A stretch of DNA of 22,198 bases, from positions 2,751-24,948 of the forward strand of contig MLAK01001101.1 of the NCBI GenBank assembly GCA_001839685.1. Direction: 5' to 3'. A model generated the notes under the pieces. It saw only the letters and a list, made by a program, of their open reading frames with translations, was not told the DNA's origin and ran no database searches. The position numbers and the translations under genes were made by a program. Origin of the DNA: Tritrichomonas foetus. Its lineage: Eukaryota; Parabasalia; Tritrichomonadida; Tritrichomonadidae. This document shows positions 8,463-16,624 of this stretch, piece by piece; the stretch's first letter is position 1, and each line of letters starts with the position of its first letter.

Positions 8463-9509
8463 ATGCAAGAGTTTTTACATTCACTCCATTTTGGAACACG
8501 ATTTTTACTTATTTTCATGGTTGTTATTTATCTTATTCAATTTCTCTTATTGGACAGCAAAATTGAAAGCTATTTAACATTTTGCCCAGCGATGATAATC
8601 GAAAAGTTCCAATTCTGGAGATTAATTTCAGGAATGTTCCTACACGGCGGTATATTGCATCTTGCTATGAATATGCTATCGTTTACATCACTTGGTATGA
8701 CATTTGAATCACAAGTTGGCACACTTTCGTATTTTTTCCATATTTTAATTTTTGGCATCATTGAAGGCCTTATTCACATCTTAATCGCTGTAATAATGAA
8801 TGTCGGTGGTGACCCGTCAGCCTGGCATAGCCATGCTGTTGGATTTTCAGGAGTATTATTCGCGTTAATTGTTGTCGATATTTCGTTAAGCGGAGGTGAA
8901 GATCGATCAGTTTTGGGTTTATTCCTTGTTCCATCGTGGGTTTATCCGTGGGTCATGCTCCTTTTGATGTCTCTTTTAGTTCCAAACGCATCATTTTTAG
9001 GTCACTTGTCAGGTATGGTTGCCGGTTATTTATATCAATTCAAAGTTCTCAAATTTGTGACTCCTCCTGTCAGAGTCTTTTCAGCGATCGAACGAAAGTG
9101 TTGTTGTTGTTGCCTAAATAGGCTCGGTTATATAGCGGCTGAAGGAATGGCCGGCGCTCGCCCATGGGCAGTTTTCCAGCATACATTCCGAAACGACGGA
9201 GACGATCCAGAAAGACAATACGGCTTCCAGGGGACTGGCAGGACTCTTGGTGATGCAGGAGTCACTCCAAACCAGCTCGATGTAACTCCAACCCAACTTT
9301 CTAGAGATGATGAAGCGACCAATTATCATCACAATTCATCACATCAAAATCAGATTTTAGATCAACCAAATAACCGTCAAATTGAGAATTTAAATGGTGA
9401 GAGTGATGATGAAGAATTAGATGATCTTGGCGGATTGAATATAAGACTGAGTGATGGTGAAGATAAAAAAGATGACAAAGATGAAGATGGAGAAAGGCCT
9501 TATGCATAA
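8463..9509 (+). CDS. Rhomboid intramembrane serine protease with SHP box
   Basis: A membrane protease that cleaves transmembrane substrates. About six hydrophobic segments lie within residues 10-195. Catalytic and structural landmarks are H66-x3-N70 (in H-L-A-M-N), the G-F-S-G motif with nucleophile S129, and G-H-L-S-G with catalytic H181, so it should be active. After the membrane core come five consecutive cysteines (213-217, next to basic residues), then F-Q-G-T-G-R-T-L-G at 255-263. The latter fits the SHP box (F-x-G-x-G-x-x-L-G) by which Derlins, p47, Ufd1 and fission-yeast Rbd2 bind p97/Cdc48. The last 70 residues are Asp/Glu-rich and likely disordered. The layout points to an Rbd2-like rhomboid of the ER or Golgi coupled to p97. 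Its substrate is unknown. The catalytic assignment is strong; location and partner are inferred. Confidence 0.92.
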   Translation: MQEFLHSLHFGTRFLLIFMVVIYLIQFLLLDSKIESYLTFCPAMIIEKFQFWRLISGMFLHGGILHLAMNMLSFTSLGMTFESQVGTLSYFFHILIFGIIEGLIHILIAVIMNVGGDPSAWHSHAVGFSGVLFALIVVDISLSGGEDRSVLGLFLVPSWVYPWVMLLLMSLLVPNASFLGHLSGMVAGYLYQFKVLKFVTPPVRVFSAIERKCCCCCLNRLGYIAAEGMAGARPWAVFQHTFRNDGDDPERQYGFQGTGRTLGDAGVTPNQLDVTPTQLSRDDEATNYHHNSSHQNQILDQPNNRQIENLNGESDDEELDDLGGLNIRLSDGEDKKDDKDEDGERPYA

Positions 9510-9892
9510 GAAAAAAGAAGCTTCTAGAATTGAAAATTTCATGTTTTAATAGAGTAAAATGTTTTATTTTTATACCTCCATAGAAGGTTTTGTTTCCTTT
9601 AAAGTACATTCTTTATTCATCGATTTTTTTTTTTTTTTTTTTTTGATTATATAAATTCGGTTTTGTGTATTTTGTGATTCTTTGGTATTTTATGATTCTT
9701 TTGTATTTTGTGATTCTTTTGTATTTTGTGATTCTTTTGTATTTTGTGATTCTTTTGTATTTTGTGATTCTTTTGTTTTTTGTGATTCCTGATCTCTTTT
9801 CATATCAATAAAACTCATACATTTAAAGCAAAGAGAATTAAAACAAGTTTTAATCTTTTTTATCGTCGTTTTCTGAAATTATTTTCTTTCTT
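9510..9892. other. Convergent 3' spacer with poly(T) and minisatellite
   Basis: This lies between the stop codons of the rhomboid and phosphatase genes, which converge. It holds a 21-T run (9624-9644) and the 18-bp repeat array described separately. Confidence 0.6.
9657..9790 (+). repeat. 18-bp minisatellite, about seven copies
   Basis: The unit TGATTCTTTTGTATTTTG recurs with starts at 9675, 9693, 9711, 9729, 9747, 9765 and 9783, an exact 18-bp step. The inner copies are identical and the edges are worn. The array is pyrimidine/T-rich on the plus strand and lies in a spacer between converging genes. Confidence 0.9.
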
Positions 9893-10447
9893 TTATGATT
9901 GAACATCTGGTTTTTGTATGTATTCTGGAAAGTAGTTGATGACAAGACTATTTACACCCTCTTTTACTTCAGAAAACATTTTATAAAATGACCTTTTACC
10001 TTGAAGGTAGGGATTTAAAACGTATTTTCTGGGAATCAATTCAATAACTTTAGCTTTGGAATTTGGTGGCTTCATTTTCCTTAATTTTTCAAATACGCTT
10101 GGATCAAGTGATACAATAATATCGAACACATCAAAATCTTTTGCTTTAATTAACTTAGATACATGATTAGATATATCGAATCCATTTTCTAAAGCAATTT
10201 CTTGCGAAAACACAGCAGGATGTTTCCCAAGATCATGCGAGCCTACAGCACTACTATCGACAAAAATTTGGTTATTTGTCAGATGTCTAAAAAGGCCTTC
10301 ACAGAGAGGTGATCGAATAATATTACCTAAGCATACAAACATCACTGATTGAGGCTTTACATGTGGATCAGCTGCTTCAATATCACCTTTGGGTGAGAAA
10401 TTTAACACAAGTTGTTTCATTATGGATATATTTGTATATTTTACCAT
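9893..10447 (-). CDS. Low-molecular-weight protein tyrosine phosphatase, altered acid loop
   Basis: This cytosolic family removes phosphate from phosphotyrosine through a cysteine intermediate. The P-loop is V-C-L-G-N-I-I-R-S-P, with nucleophile C39 and R45 in the C-x5-R signature. The family's second P-loop cysteine, which can form a protective disulfide, is Ile44 here. The D-P-Y loop, whose Asp is the general acid, reads V-L-N-P-Y-L-Q-G with Asn145 (codon at 10013-10015). Catalysis should therefore be slowed. Length is 184 residues from the first ATG, about 30 more than usual at the N-terminus; a second ATG (codon 10) would shorten it to 175. It diverges from the coiled-coil gene across 68 bp. 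Family membership is strong; loss of activity is inferred. Confidence 0.88.
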   Translation of the reverse strand: MVKYTNISIMKQLVLNFSPKGDIEAADPHVKPQSVMFVCLGNIIRSPLCEGLFRHLTNNQIFVDSSAVGSHDLGKHPAVFSQEIALENGFDISNHVSKLIKAKDFDVFDIIVSLDPSVFEKLRKMKPPNSKAKVIELIPRKYVLNPYLQGKRSFYKMFSEVKEGVNSLVINYFPEYIQKPDVQS

Positions 10448-10515
10448 AAATTAGCCTTTTTATATTTAATTTTTGATCGTCATTTATAGAAAGTGGATTT
10501 TTCTTCATGCAGTAA
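10448..10515. promoter_or_regulatory. Shared 68-bp bidirectional promoter region
   Basis: This is the whole gap between the divergent start codons of the phosphatase and coiled-coil genes. On the plus strand TCATT at 10480-10484 fits the trichomonad initiator (TCA, pyrimidine, T/A), 34 nt before the ATG. A weaker TCATG lies at 10505-10509. Confidence 0.45.
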
Positions 10516-12144
10516 ATGGAGAAGCGAGTGATTTTTACACACTTGCTGGAAAATCTCAAAAGTAGTAAAGATAACCTGCTTGATATCGAGAAATTTTCAG
10601 ACGAGTATGAAAATAACAATTTTGATATAAATGAATCTTTTGATTCTCAGAATTCTTCAAGACAAAACTTATCTGCTAGTTCACAAAATAGTGCAGTAGA
10701 TATTAAAATACAAGAAATTGCCGAAAGTTTACTAGAAACGGCAAAAAGTGTTGAACAAACAATTGTTCATAAAGGTGAAATTTTCAATGAACAAGTTTCA
10801 TTACTAACTTCATCAATTAATGTGTTTTTTGATCATCATGCTGACCAAATCACGAAATTGGAACAATCAGAAAAATATATCGAAGAAATTCTTTCGCAGC
10901 TGAATCATGAAATCAAAGTCATTCAAAAGAAAAAAGAGTTATTCAAAAAAGATATTCAAAAACTGAAAGAAAAGCATGTTCAATTTATAAATCAGGCAAA
11001 AGAAATGGAGAAAATCGATTATCTTACAAATGATAAAAATCTAAAGTCTGAAAAACCACTAAATGGTTCACAAACTTCAACAAAAACTGATCAGGTTGAA
11101 TATTTGAAAGCTGAGAATGAAAAATTAGAATATTTAATCCAAAAACATCATCAAAATATTCGAAATATCGAAAATAAACTCGAAAATAATAGAAAATCTA
11201 GTAAAAAGTATGAAATTAAGAAAACTGAAATTCGTAATGAATTAAACAGCTATAGAAACAAAAATCAAAAACTTCAAAAAATTAAGGATTTTTCATATCG
11301 CATATTTCAACAAAATTCAATTGATAGTTCCTCAATAATCTTAAAAAAGAATATTTTTATGAGCATTATTAGCTCACTAACAAAAAAGAAATTGAAAATT
11401 GCCAAATTCACAGAAGAAAATAAAAAATTATCAAAAATCGAAAAAATTCTTCGAGGTAAATTGAATAGCTTACAACACAAGATATCAATTTGTGAAGAAC
11501 AAAGTTACTTACTCGATAAGCTTCAACAAAACATCTTTAAAAGCCAATCAAACATAGCAAAGACTTCAATTGCACAACCAGAAATAGAAAAGCCATTAAA
11601 TGCCATCTATTTCGAAATAAAAAATGAAATTTCAAAACAAAAATCAATTGAGATATTAATTGAAAAGCAAAATTCTGAGAATGAATTTAATTTTTCGAAA
11701 ACAATTTTGAATATTCAGAATAACAAAAGATTGGGTCTAAATGAATTCAACGAAAAAATCGTGAATGAAGAAAAATTCAATTTAATGAAAGAAAATCAAC
11801 TTGAAGATGAAATTAAAAAAGATAAAGAAAAAAATTCTCTTTTGAAAAAAGAAATTCTCAAAAGAATTAAATTTAATTACAAACTTTTTGCAGAAATTCA
11901 AAAACTCAAATCAAAATTTGAAAACGAACTCAAAACATTGAATATAAACAAAGCCAATCATCAAGGAAATGTTGACCTCATTTACAAAATTCCGGACACT
12001 TGGGGACAAAATTACATTAATAATTTGGAAGAACGAATTCAAAAGAAAAAGAAAGAAATTAAAGAAAGGAAGGAATCATTGATGACTCGAAATTCCGGAA
12101 TCAACAATGTCGTATATATTTTAAAGAGTTTGAAGTTGGAATAA
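10516..12144 (+). CDS. Coiled-coil protein of unknown function
   Basis: The 542 residues are dominated by Lys, Glu, Asn and Gln with leucine or isoleucine at heptad spacing, most clearly about 90-150, 190-260 and 285-340 and again from 400 to 530. The first 70 residues are acidic and Ser/Asn-rich. No enzyme motif, transmembrane segment or signal peptide is seen. The C-terminus has a short conserved-looking W-G-Q-N-Y-I-N-N-L-E-E-R-I stretch before a final basic coil. Such proteins in flagellates are often cytoskeletal or basal-body parts, but nothing here proves it. It is expressed divergently from the tyrosine phosphatase gene, so the two may be co-regulated. Confidence 0.85.
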   Translation: MEKRVIFTHLLENLKSSKDNLLDIEKFSDEYENNNFDINESFDSQNSSRQNLSASSQNSAVDIKIQEIAESLLETAKSVEQTIVHKGEIFNEQVSLLTSSINVFFDHHADQITKLEQSEKYIEEILSQLNHEIKVIQKKKELFKKDIQKLKEKHVQFINQAKEMEKIDYLTNDKNLKSEKPLNGSQTSTKTDQVEYLKAENEKLEYLIQKHHQNIRNIENKLENNRKSSKKYEIKKTEIRNELNSYRNKNQKLQKIKDFSYRIFQQNSIDSSSIILKKNIFMSIISSLTKKKLKIAKFTEENKKLSKIEKILRGKLNSLQHKISICEEQSYLLDKLQQNIFKSQSNIAKTSIAQPEIEKPLNAIYFEIKNEISKQKSIEILIEKQNSENEFNFSKTILNIQNNKRLGLNEFNEKIVNEEKFNLMKENQLEDEIKKDKEKNSLLKKEILKRIKFNYKLFAEIQKLKSKFENELKTLNINKANHQGNVDLIYKIPDTWGQNYINNLEERIQKKKKEIKERKESLMTRNSGINNVVYILKSLKLE

Positions 12145-12622
12145 TCAGCATCATTGCTTTTTTTCTGATTTTGTTTTTGTAATTCATTTCAGGAACTTTC
12201 TCAAATGTTTTTTATGTAAATATATTTTAATATCGTGCCTCTTTAATTTTTTATGTTTGTTATCTTTATGATGAAATGGAGAGAGAGATAGAAGGAAAGG
12301 AGTAAAAAAATATTAATAAGAAGGATTATGATATGTTGTGTTTTTGAGGCAAAAGTAGACTTCATTTCCATTCTGAGTCAACCCATCATTTTCTGTTCAT
12401 CTTAAGATTAATTAAATATTTAAATATTGCATCCCGAAATTATAGTATTAATTGTTGTTTACAAATCATGCATTATATGAATATGGGAATATTTTTGGAT
12501 ATTTAATATTGGAGAAATTAGATTCATTTCACAAAAGATAAATGAAGAAGATGGATAAAAAAAAATTATGATGTATGTGGGGGAAATGATATAAAAATAG
12601 AGTAATGACTAATGCTACTTTT
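12145..12622. other. Convergent 3' spacer, no gene seen
   Basis: AT-rich sequence between the ends of the coiled-coil gene and the C2 gene. There are no frames of note, tRNA-like folds or obvious repeats beyond short purine runs around 12275-12300. Confidence 0.5.
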
Positions 12623-13024
12623 TTATTTGGCTTTGAAAGCTTCCTTTCCTGATTTATCTAGATGGAAGACTAATCTTACTTTTCCTCCATTCTTTACACC
12701 CTTGGCTGGTTCGAAATTGTACCACTTGTCAGTGACTTTCCCCTCCTTAAAGTCATCAACTTTGAATTTCAAAGATGAGATAATGTCGTCTTTTGACACA
12801 TTATCATCGTCATATAATTGGACAGTGAGTTCATCTTTAAGGCTTGATGTGATTGGTAAATGTAATTCTTCATTCCAAACTGGTGTGAGGGAATTATTCA
12901 CTGTTTTGGTTTTCCATTTCTGTGATGATGTGCTAAGTGTGAACTTAAGGTAAGGATCAGATTTACCAGCAACATCCATCTTGGGGATATCTGCTCCTTC
13001 AATAGCCTTAATGTGTAAAATCAT
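12623..13024 (-). CDS. Small single-C2-domain protein
   Basis: A calcium-dependent membrane-binding module. With start at 13024 it is 133 residues, nearly all one C2 domain: M-I-L-H-I-K-A-I-E-G opens strand one, and S-D-P-Y and N-S-L-T-P-V-W-N-E are family hallmarks. The five calcium-binding aspartates are all present at D17, D23, D72, D74 and D80, with the spacings seen in synaptotagmin C2A (6; 2; 6). The tail after about 122 is short and Lys-rich. No membrane anchor or catalytic domain is attached, so it likely acts as a soluble calcium/phospholipid sensor. A longer frame from 13078 adds 18 hydrophobic residues, but I prefer 13024. It starts the C2 domain, and a good initiator (TCACT) lies 10 nt upstream, which would leave the longer start untranscribed. 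Confidence 0.9.
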   Translation of the reverse strand: MILHIKAIEGADIPKMDVAGKSDPYLKFTLSTSSQKWKTKTVNNSLTPVWNEELHLPITSSLKDELTVQLYDDDNVSKDDIISSLKFKVDDFKEGKVTDKWYNFEPAKGVKNGGKVRLVFHLDKSGKEAFKAK

Positions 13025-13031
13025 TTTACTA

Positions 13032-13036
13032 AGTGA
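13032..13036 (-). promoter_or_regulatory. Trichomonad-type initiator (TCACT) of the C2 gene
   Basis: On the minus strand TCACT fits the initiator consensus TCA-pyrimidine-T/A. The presumed +1 A (13034) is 10 nt before the ATG at 13024, in keeping with the very short 5' untranslated regions of trichomonad mRNAs. Confidence 0.55.
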
Positions 13037-13172
13037 AATGACTAAAGTGAGATGAAATGACAGAAATTCTTGAAACATGATATGATTTTGAATAAGATAT
13101 ATTTCGAACTTCTTTAGAGATTAACCTTTTTTGAAGTTACAAAAGAAATGATACTATATTATTGTTTCTTTC

Positions 13173-13188
13173 GTGATCGATCGATCAC
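13173..13188. promoter_or_regulatory. 16-bp perfect palindrome upstream of C2 gene
   Basis: GTGATCGATCGATCAC is its own reverse complement, about 150 bp upstream of the C2 start. A site for a dimeric DNA-binding protein is possible. No factor is known to me for it. Confidence 0.35.
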
Positions 13189-13815
13189 TTTGTAAATATT
13201 CACAAATATCGTTGGATACACAAAAAGTTAAAATTATCTGTGAATGATATGTAATTGGTGATTTGTCCTTCATCTATCATTTATTGATTAACTTTTTTGA
13301 CATGCAAAACAAGCTGAGAACTTATTATGTAATTACAACCATAATAGAGTTAATACAAACTATTTATAATGGTTTATTATATAAAACGAGTTTCTCAATA
13401 TTCACTTATCTTAAAAACTCATAGCAGTATCTAAACTGTTAGATTATCTAATATACAACAGATATAAAGATGTTCATTCTTTCAATTTTCTGGAATACCA
13501 ATACATCACAAATTGTACATCATGGGTCTCTTTTTCACTCTTCGAAAAAGTCAAATATTTTTAAGTTAAGTATGATTTTTCTTCCTGTTTCGCTGGTTTC
13601 ATCATATCTTTTAAAAATAATTAATGTTTATTTTTTCGACTTTTTATTCCTTATAAATTGGATTTTTTCTTTTGAATTAGAACTTATATGGAAAATTAAC
13701 CGTAAAATTCAATGTTGATGAGATCAAGATAATTTTTTCTACGTGATGTCGGCCCTGTTTGTCAGTCAAATAAGTCGAAATCGTAATTTTTGTTTATTTA
13801 AATCTTTGTTTTCAA
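13189..13815. other. Intergenic, AT-rich, upstream of C2 gene
   Basis: An 82-codon plus-strand frame (13470-13718) is very rich in Phe, Ile and Leu, as expected by chance from T-rich DNA, and I do not call it. Nothing else is seen. Confidence 0.4.
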
Positions 13816-14001
13816 ATGTATGAATTTGGCCTTGAGACAAAAAAGTTTGGTCATTCGAATGTGAATCAAGTTCTTCCCAATGATTTCCATCATTTGAACC
13901 TTCAATTTTCCATGAACGAAGATTATATGGCGGATCCGCATTTGAAGATTTTAATAGAACATAAAAAGTTCATAATGAAAACTGAGAAATGTATTAAATA
14001 A
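13816..14001 (+). CDS. Possible small protein, unknown
   Basis: A 61-codon frame with a hydrophilic, balanced composition (M-Y-E-F-G-L-E-T-K-K-F-G at the start) unlike the surrounding T-rich spacer. TTTTCAA lies immediately before the ATG. It ends 43 bp from the converging helical-repeat gene. No domain is recognised. It could be a small real gene or the last piece of a decayed one. Confidence 0.3.
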   Translation: MYEFGLETKKFGHSNVNQVLPNDFHHLNLQFSMNEDYMADPHLKILIEHKKFIMKTEKCIK

Positions 14002-14044
14002 TGTCGTGAATAAATAATAACAAAATAAATCTCTATTTTATTTA

Positions 14045-15973
14045 TTAAAACATTATATCATTATCACAAAGCCATTCAAGAGGTTCAACAATATATGGAT
14101 TTGATGGAATATGGAAATTATAGTCTTCAACACCTATTTTGGTCAAATGATCGATTACTTCTTCATTTAATTTTCCTTCCTTTGATAAAACAAATGCTGT
14201 TAATGAAGTAAGAGCAATGGATTCTTTGGCAAGTTCAGTCCATTTATTTTCAGGTGATTGTGGATCTTTCTTTAAAATATTGACAGTATTAATAATTTCT
14301 TTAAATCTCAAAATAAGTTCATTACATCCAAATGAAGAAGCAATATTAGGGAGTTGTAAATAGGAATTAATATGCCTGCAATTTTTAGCTAATGTTAATC
14401 TCGCATCATGGCAAACAATTTCCCACATATTAAAATGTGATGCAGCAAAAGCTCTATTTGAAATTACAGGAAATGGCGTATTTAAATAACATCGATTGGA
14501 TGGATAATTAGCAGTATCGAAATATTGTTTTGAAAGGGTACATTGATTTAAACCTTTCATTAATTTTCGATCTTTCAAAAAATCTCTTGATTTATCCAGT
14601 GCCGAAAAGCCTTTTTTAGCAACATTTTGCCTCTTTTTTCGATTTTTTATAAATGTCATTTCGATTAATCCATATTTATTATGAAGTTGTGAATAAAATT
14701 CACTATCACTTCCTCGTAAATGGTCATGAAAATCAACAACAAGATCAAGCCAAGAAGATAAAGCAATACTAAAGTCAAATTTTGTTGGCCTTGAATCATC
14801 AAGAATTTGTGATATTATATTAGGATAACTTTGGCTTATTTCGTCAGAAACTTCTTGCCAAGTTTGAATAAAATTAAGATTATTAATATCATTTGCTTTA
14901 TTTTGATGAATTTTCTGAATGTATTTTCTATAGTTATAAAAAATGACTAATTTACAAATTATAAACACAGAATCATCAATATAATTTCCGTATTTCGAAA
15001 GTAATTCAATTAAATGACGAATATTACGATGAGGAAGGTTAGGAATCCTTTTTTCATCTTCATTTTTATTTTCAGATTTTTCATTTTGTAAATTTTCCTG
15101 GTTTTCTTCATCATTTTCTTGTCTTTGCTTTTCAATCAGCCTTTGAAATTCTTCAATTTCCCGTTTTCTTACAGTTTCTGCATCACTCACACTGTCTACA
15201 GAACTGGACTCAGCCATCATTGGATTTTGTTGAATGAAATTTTCACGATTCATACTGCGATTCATCTCATTATTTAGGCCATTAACATTAATATTATTAT
15301 TTCCATTATTTTGATTATTATTGACTTGAATTTTTATGGAATTTTTGTTTTCTGCCAGAAAATTCAAAAATTTATCAAAATTATCGAGATATTTCGACTT
15401 TCTATTTGTTGGAGCACCTGCAGCTTGAATATAAGATAGGGCCAAATGCGATAAAGTGTATTCATTACTTTTTTTCACTTTAAAAAACTGAGTTTCTAAT
15501 CTTAAAACTTCTTCAAGCGAATCAACACACAGTTTTTGTCGTTTTGCTGCGTTGTAAGCATGAACTCCAATAGATGAAATTAGTCTCATATAAGGTGATA
15601 ATAAGATTTGTCTTTTCACAGAATTTCCACAAGCAACTGCTTGAGGAAAAATAGTTTCATGAAAAAGTGACGCAATCGAAAGAAGCATTTCCATCATGGA
15701 ATCATTTCCTGCGAATGGCATTGAAGTACTTGCCAAGATACGATGTGCATCAATACAACTTATATCATACATAATTGCTTGGTTTGCTAAAGTTCTCGCT
15801 GCTACTAATTCGCCCAATTTTTCTGCATAATCACCTCTCATGGCCAAATCAAACGCAGCAACAGAATTTTGGGAAAACCCGTATTGAATCATTGCACTAC
15901 GTTCTATAAGTTCTGATTCTTGTAGGGGCATGTCATAAGGAAATTCTTCGAGATCTTCAGGTGGGAGAGTCAT
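14045..15973 (-). CDS. Helical-repeat (TPR-like) protein, unknown role
   Basis: A 642-residue protein, apparently soluble. The N-terminal third (20-205) consists of paired helices with TPR-like spacing: A-A-R-T-L-A-N-Q-A-I followed by C-I-D-A-H-R-I-L-A-S (59-82), and further helical pairs to about 205. Residues 214-250 are Asn-rich and low-complexity. Residues 267-311 are a charged Glu/Gln/Lys coil. The C-terminal half (315-640) is again helical, with a notably aromatic and Cys-containing core around 480-540 that probably carries the specific function. No catalytic motif is seen. A scaffold role is a guess from the fold. The start is the first ATG, with TTTTTTCA immediately before it. Confidence 0.82.
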   Translation of the reverse strand: MTLPPEDLEEFPYDMPLQESELIERSAMIQYGFSQNSVAAFDLAMRGDYAEKLGELVAARTLANQAIMYDISCIDAHRILASTSMPFAGNDSMMEMLLSIASLFHETIFPQAVACGNSVKRQILLSPYMRLISSIGVHAYNAAKRQKLCVDSLEEVLRLETQFFKVKKSNEYTLSHLALSYIQAAGAPTNRKSKYLDNFDKFLNFLAENKNSIKIQVNNNQNNGNNNINVNGLNNEMNRSMNRENFIQQNPMMAESSSVDSVSDAETVRKREIEEFQRLIEKQRQENDEENQENLQNEKSENKNEDEKRIPNLPHRNIRHLIELLSKYGNYIDDSVFIICKLVIFYNYRKYIQKIHQNKANDINNLNFIQTWQEVSDEISQSYPNIISQILDDSRPTKFDFSIALSSWLDLVVDFHDHLRGSDSEFYSQLHNKYGLIEMTFIKNRKKRQNVAKKGFSALDKSRDFLKDRKLMKGLNQCTLSKQYFDTANYPSNRCYLNTPFPVISNRAFAASHFNMWEIVCHDARLTLAKNCRHINSYLQLPNIASSFGCNELILRFKEIINTVNILKKDPQSPENKWTELAKESIALTSLTAFVLSKEGKLNEEVIDHLTKIGVEDYNFHIPSNPYIVEPLEWLCDNDIMF

Positions 15974-16624
15974 TGAAAAAACTGCTATAAAAATAATATT
16001 TTCTGAGAAACGGAAAAAAATTATGGAGTTTTTTAAACCAGACGATAACTCCTTATTAAATTATTATTTGGTTATTATATGATAATAATTATTTTAATAG
16101 ATTATTTTTAATATACATTTCCTGTTTAACTAGTAAAAAAAGTTTGTCATATCAAGATATTTCAATTTTTATCATTTATGAAAAATTCTAAATGGTCGAC
16201 CAATTTGCCACCCGCTATATTTTGTCGGTTAAAGCTTCACCACATCATTCGAAATGATTGAAAAACTAAATTAATATACTTTATGGTGCTGGCATGTATA
16301 GTTTTTTGAAAAAGAAAAAAAGAAAAAGAAAATAGAATATCCGTTTTATCTCTAGAATAAAAAACAAAAAAACATAAGATACATTACAACAAAAACCTAT
16401 TGTCAGAATTTCTACAAAAGCTTATGATAATGATATCAGTAATACCATATAAGGGAAAAAGCATGGCGGGCTATATTCGCCTTAGTTTTTGCTGTAAGAT
16501 ATATAGATCATTGGCATAAAATCCCACAATACAAATCTCATTATGCATATTGTATCAACAATCAATCATTTTCCACTTTCTCCTTCCCACAAAAAAATCA
16601 TGATTTTGTACATAGTGAGTAATT
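15974..16624. other. Intergenic, promoter side of helical-repeat gene
   Basis: This lies between two minus-strand genes. It has a purine run (about 16305-16335, A/G) and several short AT stretches. No gene is seen. Confidence 0.5.

Noticed and set aside
9114..9332. Overlapping minus-strand frames inside the rhomboid gene
   Set aside because: They are reverse-strand shadows of a well-supported coding region.
13470..13718. 82-codon plus-strand frame rich in Phe, Ile and Leu
   Set aside because: The composition is what T-rich spacer DNA gives by chance, there is no initiator-like sequence before it, and no domain or coding bias is seen.
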